DNA of 64,000 nucleotides from Rothia sp. ZJ932 (GTDB taxonomy: Bacteria > Actinomycetota > Actinomycetes > Actinomycetales > Micrococcaceae): NCBI RefSeq assembly GCF_016924835.1, contig NZ_CP070480.1, positions 744,001-808,000 of the forward strand, written 5' to 3'. Both the position numbers and the translations under genes were made by a program. Position 1 is the first letter of the stretch. Every line of letters begins with the position of its first letter. Under the pieces are notes generated by a model. It was not told where the DNA came from and ran no database searches. It saw only the letters and a list, made by a program, of their open reading frames with translations. This document shows positions 17,730-25,555 of the stretch, piece after piece.

Positions 17730-19062
17730 AAAGATGCAAGCTGTCACCGGTTCAGACCAGGTAACCCAGCGTCCACGCACAGCGAGCGAACATCTCATGG
17801 CAGTTTGGCTGCGCATCGTATTTCTCGTGAGCGGTCTGCCGGTCTGGACGCAGGTGCTGGCAGTCTACGGCGTGTCACGGGTGTGGGGCTGGCTGGTCTT
17901 TTCAACGGTTGCCGCCCAACAAATGGTGAGCCCCTGGGGTGAAGGTCCCTTGAGCTACAGCCGGTTTTTAGGGCTGTGGGACGCCGGCTGGTATGAGCAA
18001 ATCGCCCACGAAGGCTACCCTACGACTTTGCCCCGCGATGCTAACGAAACGGTAGAACAAAACACCTGGGCGTTCATGCCGCTGTTTCCACTAGTGGCAG
18101 GTGCTCTAGCAGCTGGGCTGGGTACACCGTATATGAGTGTAGCTATCGCTCTTGCTTTGTTTTCTGGCTTCGCAGCATCCTGGGCTATCTACCTTCTCTT
18201 CGGTGAAGCTCTACGGCGCACCGGCTACACCCGTAGAATACAAAGACAGCACGGGGCGCAAACTCACGAGTCAGCCCATACTCTTGCCCTGTGGGCGGTC
18301 GCTTTGGTTGGCTTTGCACCCGTCTCTGCTATCTTGCAGGTACCTTACGCCGAGTCTTTTAACCTCTTGTTCCTGGCTACAACCCTGTATCTGTTGCTTC
18401 GCCAGCGCTATTTCCTGTTGTTGCCTTTTGCCCTGGCAACCTGCCTCTCGCGTCCTATCGGTGTACCCTTGGGCGCAACCCTGGGGCTATGGTGGGCGTG
18501 GTGCCTTATCACCGATGTGTACCAGCACCGCGCCCCATGGATGCGTGCCTTTACCCAGCGAGCACCGCAACTTATGAGCGCTCTGGCGGTCTGCGGATTC
18601 GCGCTCTTATGGCCTGCCCTTGCCTGGTGGGCTACCGGTCAGATGGATGCGTACACAGCCACCGAAACAGCCTGGCGTGGCACCCACCTCACCGTTATTC
18701 TTCCCTGGTTTACCCAGAGCTACCACTACTTGGGCGTTATTGGCCCGATGGCTTTCCTACTGCTTCTAGCAGGTGGCGTAGCTGCTCTATTGACACCGGT
18801 AACGAGTCGGGTGTTGCCGCCTGAATTGCGCCTGTGGTGCGCCTGCTTTGCCGGCTATTTGCTACTGTTCTGGTTTCCGCAAAGCTCAACTTTTCGGATG
18901 CTGCTGCCCCTGTTCGTTCTAGCGTTGCCAATCGTCGCGCTCTCTACCTCACGTGCCTACCGGTACTTGCTTTTGCTCACCGGTGCTACCGGTCAGTGGG
19001 TTTGGGTAGGGTGGCTCTGGCATTGGAAGCAGCTGCCAGGCGGGGGAGACTACCCGCCGTAA
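17722..19062 (+). CDS. GT-C fold membrane mannosyltransferase, PIG-V-like
   Basis: The 446-residue protein has about ten membrane segments. An early loop bears WDAGWYEQIAHEGYP, with an acidic residue where GT-C lipid-linked sugar transferases keep catalytic Asp, then AFMPLFPLV, PYAESFNLLF and SRPIGVPLG. These blocks resemble the PIG-V mannosyltransferase family, which uses a polyprenyl-phosphate mannose donor at the extracytoplasmic face. GTG at 17722 overlaps the previous gene by 8 bp; an ATG at 17734 is an alternative start. The acceptor is unknown; lipoglycan or protein mannosylation is a guess. Confidence 0.7.
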   Translation: MTKKMQAVTGSDQVTQRPRTASEHLMAVWLRIVFLVSGLPVWTQVLAVYGVSRVWGWLVFSTVAAQQMVSPWGEGPLSYSRFLGLWDAGWYEQIAHEGYPTTLPRDANETVEQNTWAFMPLFPLVAGALAAGLGTPYMSVAIALALFSGFAASWAIYLLFGEALRRTGYTRRIQRQHGAQTHESAHTLALWAVALVGFAPVSAILQVPYAESFNLLFLATTLYLLLRQRYFLLLPFALATCLSRPIGVPLGATLGLWWAWCLITDVYQHRAPWMRAFTQRAPQLMSALAVCGFALLWPALAWWATGQMDAYTATETAWRGTHLTVILPWFTQSYHYLGVIGPMAFLLLLAGGVAALLTPVTSRVLPPELRLWCACFAGYLLLFWFPQSSTFRMLLPLFVLALPIVALSTSRAYRYLLLLTGATGQWVWVGWLWHWKQLPGGGDYPP

Positions 19063-19088
19063 ACCCTCGCTGCCCCAGCGAGGGGAAG

Positions 19089-19727
19089 CTACTTTTTATA
19101 AACCAGCAAAAGCCCCTCACCAGCATGCACGAGAGAGATGAAAATATCGTCAATCTCCCTCAGAGCGGTGAGTACCTCACGGTGGTTCTGGGTAATTGTA
19201 TCGCGGGTAGCAGGAGAAGCCACCAGCCCCGAATTAAGCGCGTCATGGGCAATCAGCAAACCACCGGGCTTGAGCAAAGCCAAGCACTCGTAGACATAGT
19301 GGGCAAAATTCTCTGCATCAGCATCAACGAAGGCTAAATCGTAGGAGTTCTCTGAGAGCCTGCGGAGAATCCCCGATGCGTCCCCGGTAATCGCCCGCAC
19401 GCGGTGGGTGAGGTCAAAACCGCCAGCCTTGATAGCTTCTTTCGCCAGATGCTCGCGTGTTGAATCAATATCCATGGTGGTCAAAGTAGCCCCAGCCGGT
19501 AGCCCCTCTAAAAGAGCGAGGGTTGAAACCCCGCTACCGGTGCCCACCTCAACGACCTGACGCGCACCGGAGATCGCCGCTAATACCGTTAGCAGGGACG
19601 CCGCTGCTGGGCTCACCGCCCGAACGCCCCACCGCGCGCTGTGTTCACGGGCTTGCACGGCGAGTGCATCCTGAACAGGGAACTCATCGCAAAAAGCATC
19701 GCTCAACTGACGCGCTTGAATAGCCAC
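19089..19727 (-). CDS. Class I SAM-dependent O-methyltransferase
   Basis: The 212-residue protein has the Methyltransf_3 pattern: VVEVGTGSGVSTLALLEGL (SAM motif I), TTMDID (motif II acidic), FVDADAENFAHYV and LIAHDALNSG. Family members methylate catechol-type or other small hydroxylated acceptors with a divalent cation. The same gene sits beside sigE-rseA-htrA-tatB in mycobacteria (Rv1220c); here it lies directly divergent from tatB with about 105 bp between. Substrate unknown. Confidence 0.82.
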   Translation of the reverse strand: MAIQARQLSDAFCDEFPVQDALAVQAREHSARWGVRAVSPAAASLLTVLAAISGARQVVEVGTGSGVSTLALLEGLPAGATLTTMDIDSTREHLAKEAIKAGGFDLTHRVRAITGDASGILRRLSENSYDLAFVDADAENFAHYVYECLALLKPGGLLIAHDALNSGLVASPATRDTITQNHREVLTALREIDDIFISLVHAGEGLLLVYKK

Positions 19728-19832
19728 TCTTACACAACTTTCAGGTCAAAAAACAGGTGATTCATCAATATCATATAGAGCCATTGCCCACCTGAGAGGT
19801 TTTTCTGCTCAAAGACAGGTAAACTCTGGTGT

Positions 19833-20222
19833 GTGTTTGGAATCAATGGTGTTGAATTTATAATCATCGTCGTCATCGCGCTTGTGGTGATCGGCCCCGA
19901 ACGCATGCCTGAATATGCGCAACAGGCCAAAGAGTTCATCAAATCTATGCGTCGCATGGCCTTTGATGCTAAGGACGACCTCAAAGAGACCTTGGGACCG
20001 GGCCTTGAAGATATTAACTGGCGTCAATACGATCCTCGTCAGTATGACCCGCGTACTATTGTGCGTGAGGCACTGGCAGAAGATGACGCTGAGCGCGAGA
20101 AGGAACGCTCTGAGACCCAGGCACAAGGCAGGGAGCTGACTCCCGCAGCCAATGCATCATCAGTGCCCCCTCAGCGTCTGAGCGCTGGAGCGCTCGCCCC
20201 CTTCGATATTGAGGCAACCTAA
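19833..20222 (+). CDS. tatB: Sec-independent translocase subunit TatB
   Basis: The 129-residue protein opens MFGINGVEFIIIVVIALVVIGPERMP: one short membrane helix, the conserved Glu near residue 8, Gly-Pro hinge, then an amphipathic helix and a charged disordered tail. With TatC it forms the receptor for twin-arginine signal peptides. The start is GTG at 19833 with only a weak ribosome site. A strong terminator shared with the convergent mrp follows. Position between the O-methyltransferase and mrp supports TatB over TatA. Confidence 0.88.
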   Translation: MFGINGVEFIIIVVIALVVIGPERMPEYAQQAKEFIKSMRRMAFDAKDDLKETLGPGLEDINWRQYDPRQYDPRTIVREALAEDDAEREKERSETQAQGRELTPAANASSVPPQRLSAGALAPFDIEAT

Positions 20223-20237
20223 AACTTTGTAAAACTA

Positions 20238-20285
20238 CATACGCAAAAGCCCGGCCTTTCATCAAGACCGGGCTTTTTGCGTATG
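20238..20285. terminator. Bidirectional terminator between tatB and mrp
   Basis: A 17-bp stem, CATACGCAAAAGCCCGG (20238-20254) with CCGGGCTTTTTGCGTATG (20268-20285), has A/T tracts within both arms. It can stop both convergent genes. Confidence 0.9.
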
Positions 20286-20305
20286 CGAGAGTCTAAAACC
20301 TACCC

Positions 20306-21475
20306 TTAGAAGTTCAGGGGTAACTTGCGCCCCGCGAGGTTACGCTTGGCATGACCTAAGGTCTGTGCAACAGCACGCAGAGCAGAACCTGCCGGTGAAT
20401 CAGGAGCTGACCAGACCACGGGCCTACCTGCGTCCCCACCTGCACGTAAAGAAACATCCAGGGGAACAGAACCCAGCTCAGGAACCTCATAGCCCAGCAC
20501 CTCACCCAGCCGCTCAGAAAGCACCTGACCGCCGCCGGAGCCGAAAACCTCAACCGCTGAACCATCGGGCATTACCATAGCGCTCATGTTCTCAACAATG
20601 CCCACTACTTTCTGCTCCGTTTGCAAACTGAGCGTACCGGCACGCTGCGCGACATCCACCGCAGCAAGCTGCGGGGTTGATACCAAAACAAGCTCAGCGG
20701 TGGGCAGCAACTGCGCCATCGAAATCGCAATATCACCGGTGCCTGGGGGCAAATCGAGCAAGAGCACGTCAAGGTCACCGAAATACACATCCGTCAAAAA
20801 CTGCTCTAACGCCCGGTGCAGCATCGGACCGCGCCACGCCACCGGCTGAACACTATCAACAAACATGCCAATAGAAATCACCTTGATGAAACCTGGCTCA
20901 ACCGCAGAATGCTGGCGCTGCCACGCAGCCAACTCCTCATCGGGCAGCGAAACCACCGGCGGAACAATCATTTCTTCTAATCTGGTGGGTGCCTGGGTAA
21001 TACCCAACAAACCGGGTACCGAGAAGCCGTGAACATCAGCATCGACCACGCCCACCTTGAGTCCCTGAGATGCAAAAGCCGCCGCCAAGTTTACAGTTAC
21101 CGAAGACTTACCCACTCCACCTTTACCGGAGACCACCGCGTAGACCTTCGTCAACGAATCGGGGGACGCAAAGGGATTCACCCTGGCACTATGCCCCAAT
21201 TTTTCGCGCAACACAGTGCGCTGATCGGGGGTCATATACCCCACCTCAACAATCACCTCGCGCACACCCTCAACCGTTGAGACAGCGGCTTTCACATCCG
21301 CCTCAATCGTCGAGCGTAGCGGGCAACCCTCAATAGTTAGCAAGACCGAAACCATCGCAACACCGTCCACCAAACGGGCGCTTTCTACCATGCCCAGCTC
21401 AGTAATCGGTCGACGCAACTCAGGATCATCAACCCGACCCAGCGCCTCTAACAGTGCAACATCGATCTGCTCCAT
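20306..21475 (-). CDS. mrp: Mrp/ApbC (Nbp35-type) P-loop ATPase, Fe-S cluster carrier family
   Basis: The 389-residue protein has an N-terminal MIP18/DUF59 domain (about residues 5-80, with TIEGCPLRSTIE) and then a deviant Walker A SGKGGVGKSS (about 116-125) and LLLDLPPGTGD. The family binds and transfers Fe-S clusters. The C-terminal CxxC found in many bacterial Mrp proteins is absent: after ENMS the sequence is AMVMPDGSAVEVFGSGGG. The only obvious ligand left is the Cys of the DUF59 domain. The ATG abuts the DUF1003 stop, so the two are co-translated. Confidence 0.9.
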   Translation of the reverse strand: MEQIDVALLEALGRVDDPELRRPITELGMVESARLVDGVAMVSVLLTIEGCPLRSTIEADVKAAVSTVEGVREVIVEVGYMTPDQRTVLREKLGHSARVNPFASPDSLTKVYAVVSGKGGVGKSSVTVNLAAAFASQGLKVGVVDADVHGFSVPGLLGITQAPTRLEEMIVPPVVSLPDEELAAWQRQHSAVEPGFIKVISIGMFVDSVQPVAWRGPMLHRALEQFLTDVYFGDLDVLLLDLPPGTGDIAISMAQLLPTAELVLVSTPQLAAVDVAQRAGTLSLQTEQKVVGIVENMSAMVMPDGSAVEVFGSGGGQVLSERLGEVLGYEVPELGSVPLDVSLRAGGDAGRPVVWSAPDSPAGSALRAVAQTLGHAKRNLAGRKLPLNF

Positions 21476-22138
21476 CTAGCTATCGGCCTTTTCTAAATCC
21501 TTGACCAACTTTTTACTGCCAGACTTCTTACGCTCTGACTTCCGCTCGCCCTTACGCTCAGACTTCTTCTCAGCACTACCTTCTGAACCGCCCTCTTGAT
21601 CAGCGGCGTCCGCCTCGCCCTCATCAACACGCGCGTCCTCTTTCTGCATCTCCAGAAGCTCCTCAAGAACATCGCGCAACTCGCTACGCACAAAATCACG
21701 CGTCGCAACATCGCGCATCGCAATACGCAAAGACGCAATCTCACGGGTCAGGTACTCAGTTTCCTCAAGATTCTGCTGATCCCTCTTACGATCCTCTTTC
21801 GCCACCACGCGGTCACGGTCATCCTGGCGGTTCTGCGCCAACAGCAATAGAGGCGCAGCATACGACGCCTGCAAAGACAGCATCAGCGTCAGCAGAGTAT
21901 AGTTAAGCGCTCGCGGGTCGAACTGCATATGCTCGGGTGCCAGCGTATTCCAGCCAATCCAGACCACGCAGAACAGGGTCATCCACATCAAAAACTGCGG
22001 AGTACCCATATAGCGGGCGAAACCCTCGGTCATACGACCGAAAGCATCGGGGTTGGGTTTGTAGGTAAAAAGTTTGCGGCGGGCGCGTTGGGGAGTACTC
22101 AGAGAATTCGCTGAGCGGTCACGAGACTTATCATTCAT
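21476..22138 (-). CDS. DUF1003 membrane protein
   Basis: The 220-residue protein has the DUF1003 core, with two membrane helices separated by a short loop (about residues 48-66 and 83-102; FLMWMTLFCVVWIGWN and TLMLSLQASYAAPLLLLAQNRQ). A coiled-coil helix of acidic/basic residues follows, then a Lys/Glu/Ser-rich tail of about 45 residues. Function unknown; the family is often next to CBS/MgtE_N proteins, as here. Start overlaps the end of the upstream CBS-protein gene by 8 bp and its stop touches mrp: a tight three-gene operon. Confidence 0.85.
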   Translation of the reverse strand: MNDKSRDRSANSLSTPQRARRKLFTYKPNPDAFGRMTEGFARYMGTPQFLMWMTLFCVVWIGWNTLAPEHMQFDPRALNYTLLTLMLSLQASYAAPLLLLAQNRQDDRDRVVAKEDRKRDQQNLEETEYLTREIASLRIAMRDVATRDFVRSELRDVLEELLEMQKEDARVDEGEADAADQEGGSEGSAEKKSERKGERKSERKKSGSKKLVKDLEKADS

Positions 22139-23441
22139 AACGGCGACCTACCTTTCGAATGGGAGTTCCATCATCGTATGTGCGCCAGTCATCGGGCAAG
22201 AGCGCATCGAGAACGTCATCAATAGTCACCGCTCCCACCAGACGGTTAGAGTCGTTGACCACGGGCAAAATGGTGAGGTCATAGGTTGCCAGAACGCGCG
22301 AGAGCTCCTCAAGAGAACTCATATCAGAGACCGGCTCAATGGAGCTGTCTAAGAGAGTTCCCACCTGCACCGACGGGGGAACACGCAGCAACTGCTGCAT
22401 ATGAACCATGCCCAAATATTTGCCGGTGGGGGTTTCTTGGGGCGGACGCGTGACCAAGACCGCTGCTGCCATTGCCGGGGAGATTTCCTCCTGGCGAATA
22501 TGCGCCAGCGCCTCGGCAACGGTAGCCTCCGGGGGCAAAATAACGGGGACGGGGTTCATCAAAGAACCCGCAGTACCCTCTTCATACTCCAGTAGTCGGC
22601 GAACATCGTCCGCTTCTTCAACATCCATGAGCTGCAGCAACTCTTCACGCTGGGCGTCAGAGAGCTCGTTAAGAAGGTCAGCCGCGTCATCGGGTTCCAT
22701 TTCTTCAAGAACCTGCGCTGCGCGTTCGAGGTCAAGGTGCGAAAGAATTTCTACCTGGTCGTCCTCGGGCAGCTCCTGCATCACGTCCGCAAGACGTTCG
22801 TCCTGAAGCTCCTGAGCGACCTCAATCATGCGCTTATCGTTCATCTCATGTAGCGCATCCGCTAGGTCAGCTGCCTGGGAATTCTCGTGGGTAGCCACAA
22901 ACGAAGTAGCTGCCTGGGGCTCGTGATCGGTTGAAATAACCGCCTCGTTCCAATCAACCACCAGGGTTTGCTGCCTGCGACGCATGAGACCGCTTTGACC
23001 GGTGCCGCGAGAAACAAACAGCTCAGAGATAATCCAGTCTCCGTTGCGGCGTTGCTCCATCGCAACATCCTCAATGGTTGCTTCGCCTGAGCCGTCTTCT
23101 AAATGCACTTTGCGGTCGAACAGCTCAGCGACCACGAGAGCTTCAGAACCACGCTGCTCAAAGCGACGCAAATTAACCAGACCGGTTGAAATCACCTGGG
23201 TAGAGTCAATAGAGGTTACTCGGGTCATGGGCACAAAGATACGCTTTTTGCCTAGCACCTCAATGACGATACCTACAACAACGGGTTCTTTGCCGGGAAT
23301 CGCGCGGGTTGCTTGATCGGCAACAAAGCTGCCTTTGAGCACCACAATATCTCGTACTCGCCCCAGACGGTCGCCCATGGGGTCAAAAACATCGAGGCCT
23401 AGAAGGCGGGCAATAAAAATTTTATTAGGTGCAGTACTCAC
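22131..23441 (-). CDS. PRC-barrel / MgtE_N / CBS-domain protein lacking the MgtE channel
   Basis: The 436-residue soluble protein has an N-terminal PRC-barrel-like region (about 1-90, with DPMGDRLGRVRDIVV), a second half-barrel, an acidic MgtE_N superhelix (about 190-290; ELPEDDQVEILSHLDLERAAQVLEEMEPDDAADLL) and two CBS domains (to the end, with LPVVNDSNRLVGAVTIDDVLDALLPDDW). MgtE magnesium channels carry the same cytosolic part followed by five membrane helices, which are missing here. It may be a Mg2+/nucleotide sensor acting on a partner, perhaps the co-encoded DUF1003 protein. Known in actinobacteria (Rv1232c type). Confidence 0.85.
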   Translation of the reverse strand: MSTAPNKIFIARLLGLDVFDPMGDRLGRVRDIVVLKGSFVADQATRAIPGKEPVVVGIVIEVLGKKRIFVPMTRVTSIDSTQVISTGLVNLRRFEQRGSEALVVAELFDRKVHLEDGSGEATIEDVAMEQRRNGDWIISELFVSRGTGQSGLMRRRQQTLVVDWNEAVISTDHEPQAATSFVATHENSQAADLADALHEMNDKRMIEVAQELQDERLADVMQELPEDDQVEILSHLDLERAAQVLEEMEPDDAADLLNELSDAQREELLQLMDVEEADDVRRLLEYEEGTAGSLMNPVPVILPPEATVAEALAHIRQEEISPAMAAAVLVTRPPQETPTGKYLGMVHMQQLLRVPPSVQVGTLLDSSIEPVSDMSSLEELSRVLATYDLTILPVVNDSNRLVGAVTIDDVLDALLPDDWRTYDDGTPIRKVGRRYE

Positions 23442-23618
23442 AGTTAATAGACTAGGGCGTTATGTTGCGATAAACCCACTACAACCTTGCAGATGTGGGG
23501 TATTGCACCCCAATATCTGCACTATATGACGTTTTTTCTTCCGCTTTTCGTTTCACCAGTGGCGATAAGTGGTTACTTGAGACGACAGGGGGCGGTGGGG
23601 TACGAAAAAATAGAACGC

Positions 23619-24623
23619 ATGGACGATACTCAACCTCGCGCTAAAGCATCTGCTGCCCTCACTTCTATTCCCGATGGTCATAAACTGACCAGCCACCGAT
23701 CACGCGATGAGCTCAACACTGCCGTTGCGCGTCTGACCGACGGGGGTGTTCCTGCTCAGGCTCTCTTCATTGTGGGCAACAATATTCGCCAGGTCGAAGT
23801 TATCGCCGGAAAGATTACCTACGCCAAAGCCGCACTGAGCGGGGCAATTTCGGGTGCCACTTTCGGCGCACTGATTTCTGTGGTGATGGCTCTCGTGACG
23901 AATACGTCTATTCTCGCTAACGCTTTGACTGCTGTTCCTCTGGGCATCGCTTTTTGGATGCTGACAGGTGTGCTTTCGGTGGCTCGAATGAAAAATAAGG
24001 ACGCCTTTGCCACCCGCGCTACTACTGTTGCGGAGTCCTACGATTTGATGGTGGTTCCCCAGTATTCACAGCAGGCACGTCAGATTTTGGGTGTTCGGGG
24101 GTTCGGCGCTACCCCGACCGGCTTTGTGCCACCGGTTGGTACACCTCAGCACTCGCATCCTCACCCGCAGCAGGGGCAACAGTCTACGCCCCCGCCGTAC
24201 CCACAGTGGCAGCAGCCGGTGCCTCCCCAGCAGCCTCCTGCAGCCCCTTTTGAGCCCGGTCAGTATAGACAGCCTGAGCAGAACCCCCAAGTGCCGGTGA
24301 ACCCTGGGCAGTCTCAAGAACGCGGTTCGGTAGCAGCGCCTGCTGCGCAGCCAGAGCAGACTACTCAACCCAATGCCGGTGAGCCAGCACCTTTCGCTCC
24401 ACCGACCGCCACAAACGGCGAATCAAAGTACGGGTTGCGTATCACCGACCCCGCAGAATACGAGGCGATGGTGCGTAATGCGCCCGAAAAGCCCGAAACC
24501 AACCCCGTCGTTGAAGCGGTACGTAACGAGCCACCGGTACAAAAATACGGTAAGCGTATCACCGACCCCGCCGAGTACGAGGCAACCATCCGCAAACCCG
24601 ATGAAGACAACCAGCAGCGCTAA
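23619..24623 (+). CDS. YflT/GsiB-type general stress domain protein with Pro/Gln-rich tail and C-terminal repeats
   Basis: The 334-residue protein has an N-terminal alpha/beta 'general stress protein 17M' (YflT-like) domain (about 20-60; DELNTAVARLTDGGVPAQALFIVGNNIRQVE). Two adjacent hydrophobic helices follow (about 68-118), then a long Pro/Gln/His-rich disordered stretch. Two copies of a KYGxRITDPAEYEA motif end the protein. ATG at 23619 is the first start that yields only the conserved domain; 44 upstream codons are open but look non-coding. Cytosolic membrane-anchored localisation is inferred; function unknown. Confidence 0.72.
   Translation: MDDTQPRAKASAALTSIPDGHKLTSHRSRDELNTAVARLTDGGVPAQALFIVGNNIRQVEVIAGKITYAKAALSGAISGATFGALISVVMALVTNTSILANALTAVPLGIAFWMLTGVLSVARMKNKDAFATRATTVAESYDLMVVPQYSQQARQILGVRGFGATPTGFVPPVGTPQHSHPHPQQGQQSTPPPYPQWQQPVPPQQPPAAPFEPGQYRQPEQNPQVPVNPGQSQERGSVAAPAAQPEQTTQPNAGEPAPFAPPTATNGESKYGLRITDPAEYEAMVRNAPEKPETNPVVEAVRNEPPVQKYGKRITDPAEYEATIRKPDEDNQQR
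24425..24590 (+). repeat. Two-copy coding repeat (KYGxRITDPAEYEA)
   Basis: Two near-identical DNA segments (about 24427-24468 and 24544-24585) encode the same 14-residue motif, separated by a Pro/Glu-rich linker. Most third-position differences are synonymous, so the protein motif is being kept. Confidence 0.8.
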
Positions 24624-24641
24624 ACCCGACAGCTGAAAATA

Positions 24642-24697
24642 GCGTAAGTCCGCGCGTCCTTACCCGTCAACAGGGGCAGGGACGCGCGGACTTGCGC
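24642..24697 (+). terminator. Long GC-rich terminator hairpin at the left border of the RM island
   Basis: GCGTAAGTCCGCGCGTCC (24642-24659) pairs with GGACGCGCGGACTTGCGC (24680-24697), loop 20 nt, followed by TTTCTTT. Both arms contain the GCGCGTCC/GGACGCGC octamer. It is about 80% identical in direct orientation to the hairpin at 32742-32794 on the other side of the island. Confidence 0.85.
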
Positions 24698-24742
24698 TTT
24701 CTTTCGCGCTGCTGATGGAGAGCTCTTCGCTAGTATTTTCGA

Positions 24743-24756
24743 GTTACTCTAGTAAC
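24743..24756 (+). promoter_or_regulatory. 14-bp perfect palindrome directly upstream of the type II methyltransferase start
   Basis: GTTACTCTAGTAAC ends one base before the ATG at 24758. Its location at the translation start of an RM methyltransferase suggests an operator for autoregulation or a controller protein. The methyltransferase is now a pseudogene. Inference only. Confidence 0.5.
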
Positions 24757-24757
24757 T

Positions 24758-24932
24758 ATGGATTTGTTAGAAGCAGCTCAGAACCGGCGAGAATCTGCCC
24801 TCGGAAGCCTAAACTCAATTCGTTAAAGTGAGTTGGGCCAGTTCTTTACCCCCATCGCGGTTGCCAAGACTATCGCCGAGCAAATCCAATTAGACGCTTT
24901 TGCCGATAATCATGAAGTAATCAAGATTCTAG
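24758..24932 (+). pseudogene. 5' fragment of BsuBI/PstI-like adenine methyltransferase gene
   Basis: From ATG 24758 the frame reads MDLLEAAQNRRESALGSLNSIR, then TAA at 24824-24826, then in the same frame SELGQFFTPIAVAKTIAEQ. The QFFTP block is the N-terminal signature of Eco57I/BsuBI-type N6-adenine methyltransferases and should lead within ~30 residues to the SAM motif DPGAGSG. Here it stops making sense at about 24932 (VIKIL). DPGAGSG resumes at 30507, after a 5.6-kb insertion. This gene therefore carries a nonsense mutation as well as the insertion. Restored parts sum to about 490 residues, close to the ~500 of M.BsuBI/M.PstI. Confidence 0.8.
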
Positions 24933-24939
24933 AAACTTT

Positions 24940-25122
24940 CATGCCACAACGGATACAAATGTGCACGAGCAAATCATCATCCTGGAGAACACCGACAAAG
25001 TTCTCGGTGTCGACCGCGCCATTATGGGAAACCTCATTGAGTTCACCAAAGATACCGAAAACGGTCGTTACGGTTACCTGAAAGACGTTATAGACGTAGC
25101 AGAAGAGGAATACTCCGAATGA
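24940..25122 (+). pseudogene. C-terminal remnant of an unidentified ORF at the left end of the insertion
   Basis: Beginning near 24940 a different frame encodes about 58 residues ending EEEYSE at a TGA (25120-25122), including HEQIIILENTDKVLGVD and FTKDTENGRYGYL. It looks like a genuine protein tail, perhaps of an ATPase accompanying restriction systems, but I cannot name the family. It has no start codon or upstream domain, so the insertion boundary cut it. Its TGA overlaps the ATG of the regulator pseudogene (ATGA), indicating a former operon. Confidence 0.45.
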
Positions 25123-25356
25123 CGACACCAGTGGTTAGTTACAAGCCTCTCTGGAAGACCCTCATCGACAAAAATATGACAAAATAAGACCTACGCAAAG
25201 CAACCGGTCTCTCAAGCGTCACTATCGCCAAGATGGGGCGCGACGAGACCGTAACAACTCAAGTGCTCGCACGAATTATGCGGAGCACTGGACTGCCAAA
25301 TGGCAGATATCGTCGAAGTTGTGCCCGCTGATGAAGAGAAAGGAAAAGATGCATGA
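25119..25356 (+). pseudogene. XRE-family (HTH) regulator pseudogene
   Basis: Reading from ATG 25119: PLWKTLIDKNMTK, stop TAA (25185-25187) where the family has Glu (GAA to TAA), then DLRKATGLSSVTIAKMG...TTQVLARI. A one-base insertion near 25278 then shifts the frame, after which GALDCQMADIVEVVPADEE continues to a TGA at 25354-25356. This is the compact Cro/CI-type HTH of about 75 residues often encoded next to RM genes. Two lesions mean it is dead. It probably once regulated the type III operon that follows. Confidence 0.75.
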
Positions 25357-25555
25357 GGCAGTTAAGTGTGTGCCGTCGGGAAAGCTTGTTTACAACTTGC
25401 GTGATCATCTCAGAATCGACCAATGGTCGCTTCGATGGTTGTGCTAGGTGCAACCAGGCATTCACTGCGTTGTCTACTGCAAACTCATTTTCTCCCTTAG
25501 CACGAAACAACCAGCGGCGAACCACATCCGAAACCATCAAGAAAGAGGTGAAACA
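25357..25555 (+). other. Leader region between the regulator pseudogene and mod
   Basis: About 200 bp without a supported gene. A 68-codon open frame (25353-25559) has unusual composition and no recognisable domain. Another frame reads VPSGKLVYNLRDHLRIDQWSL and may be a second remnant. The mod promoter should lie here. Confidence 0.4.
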
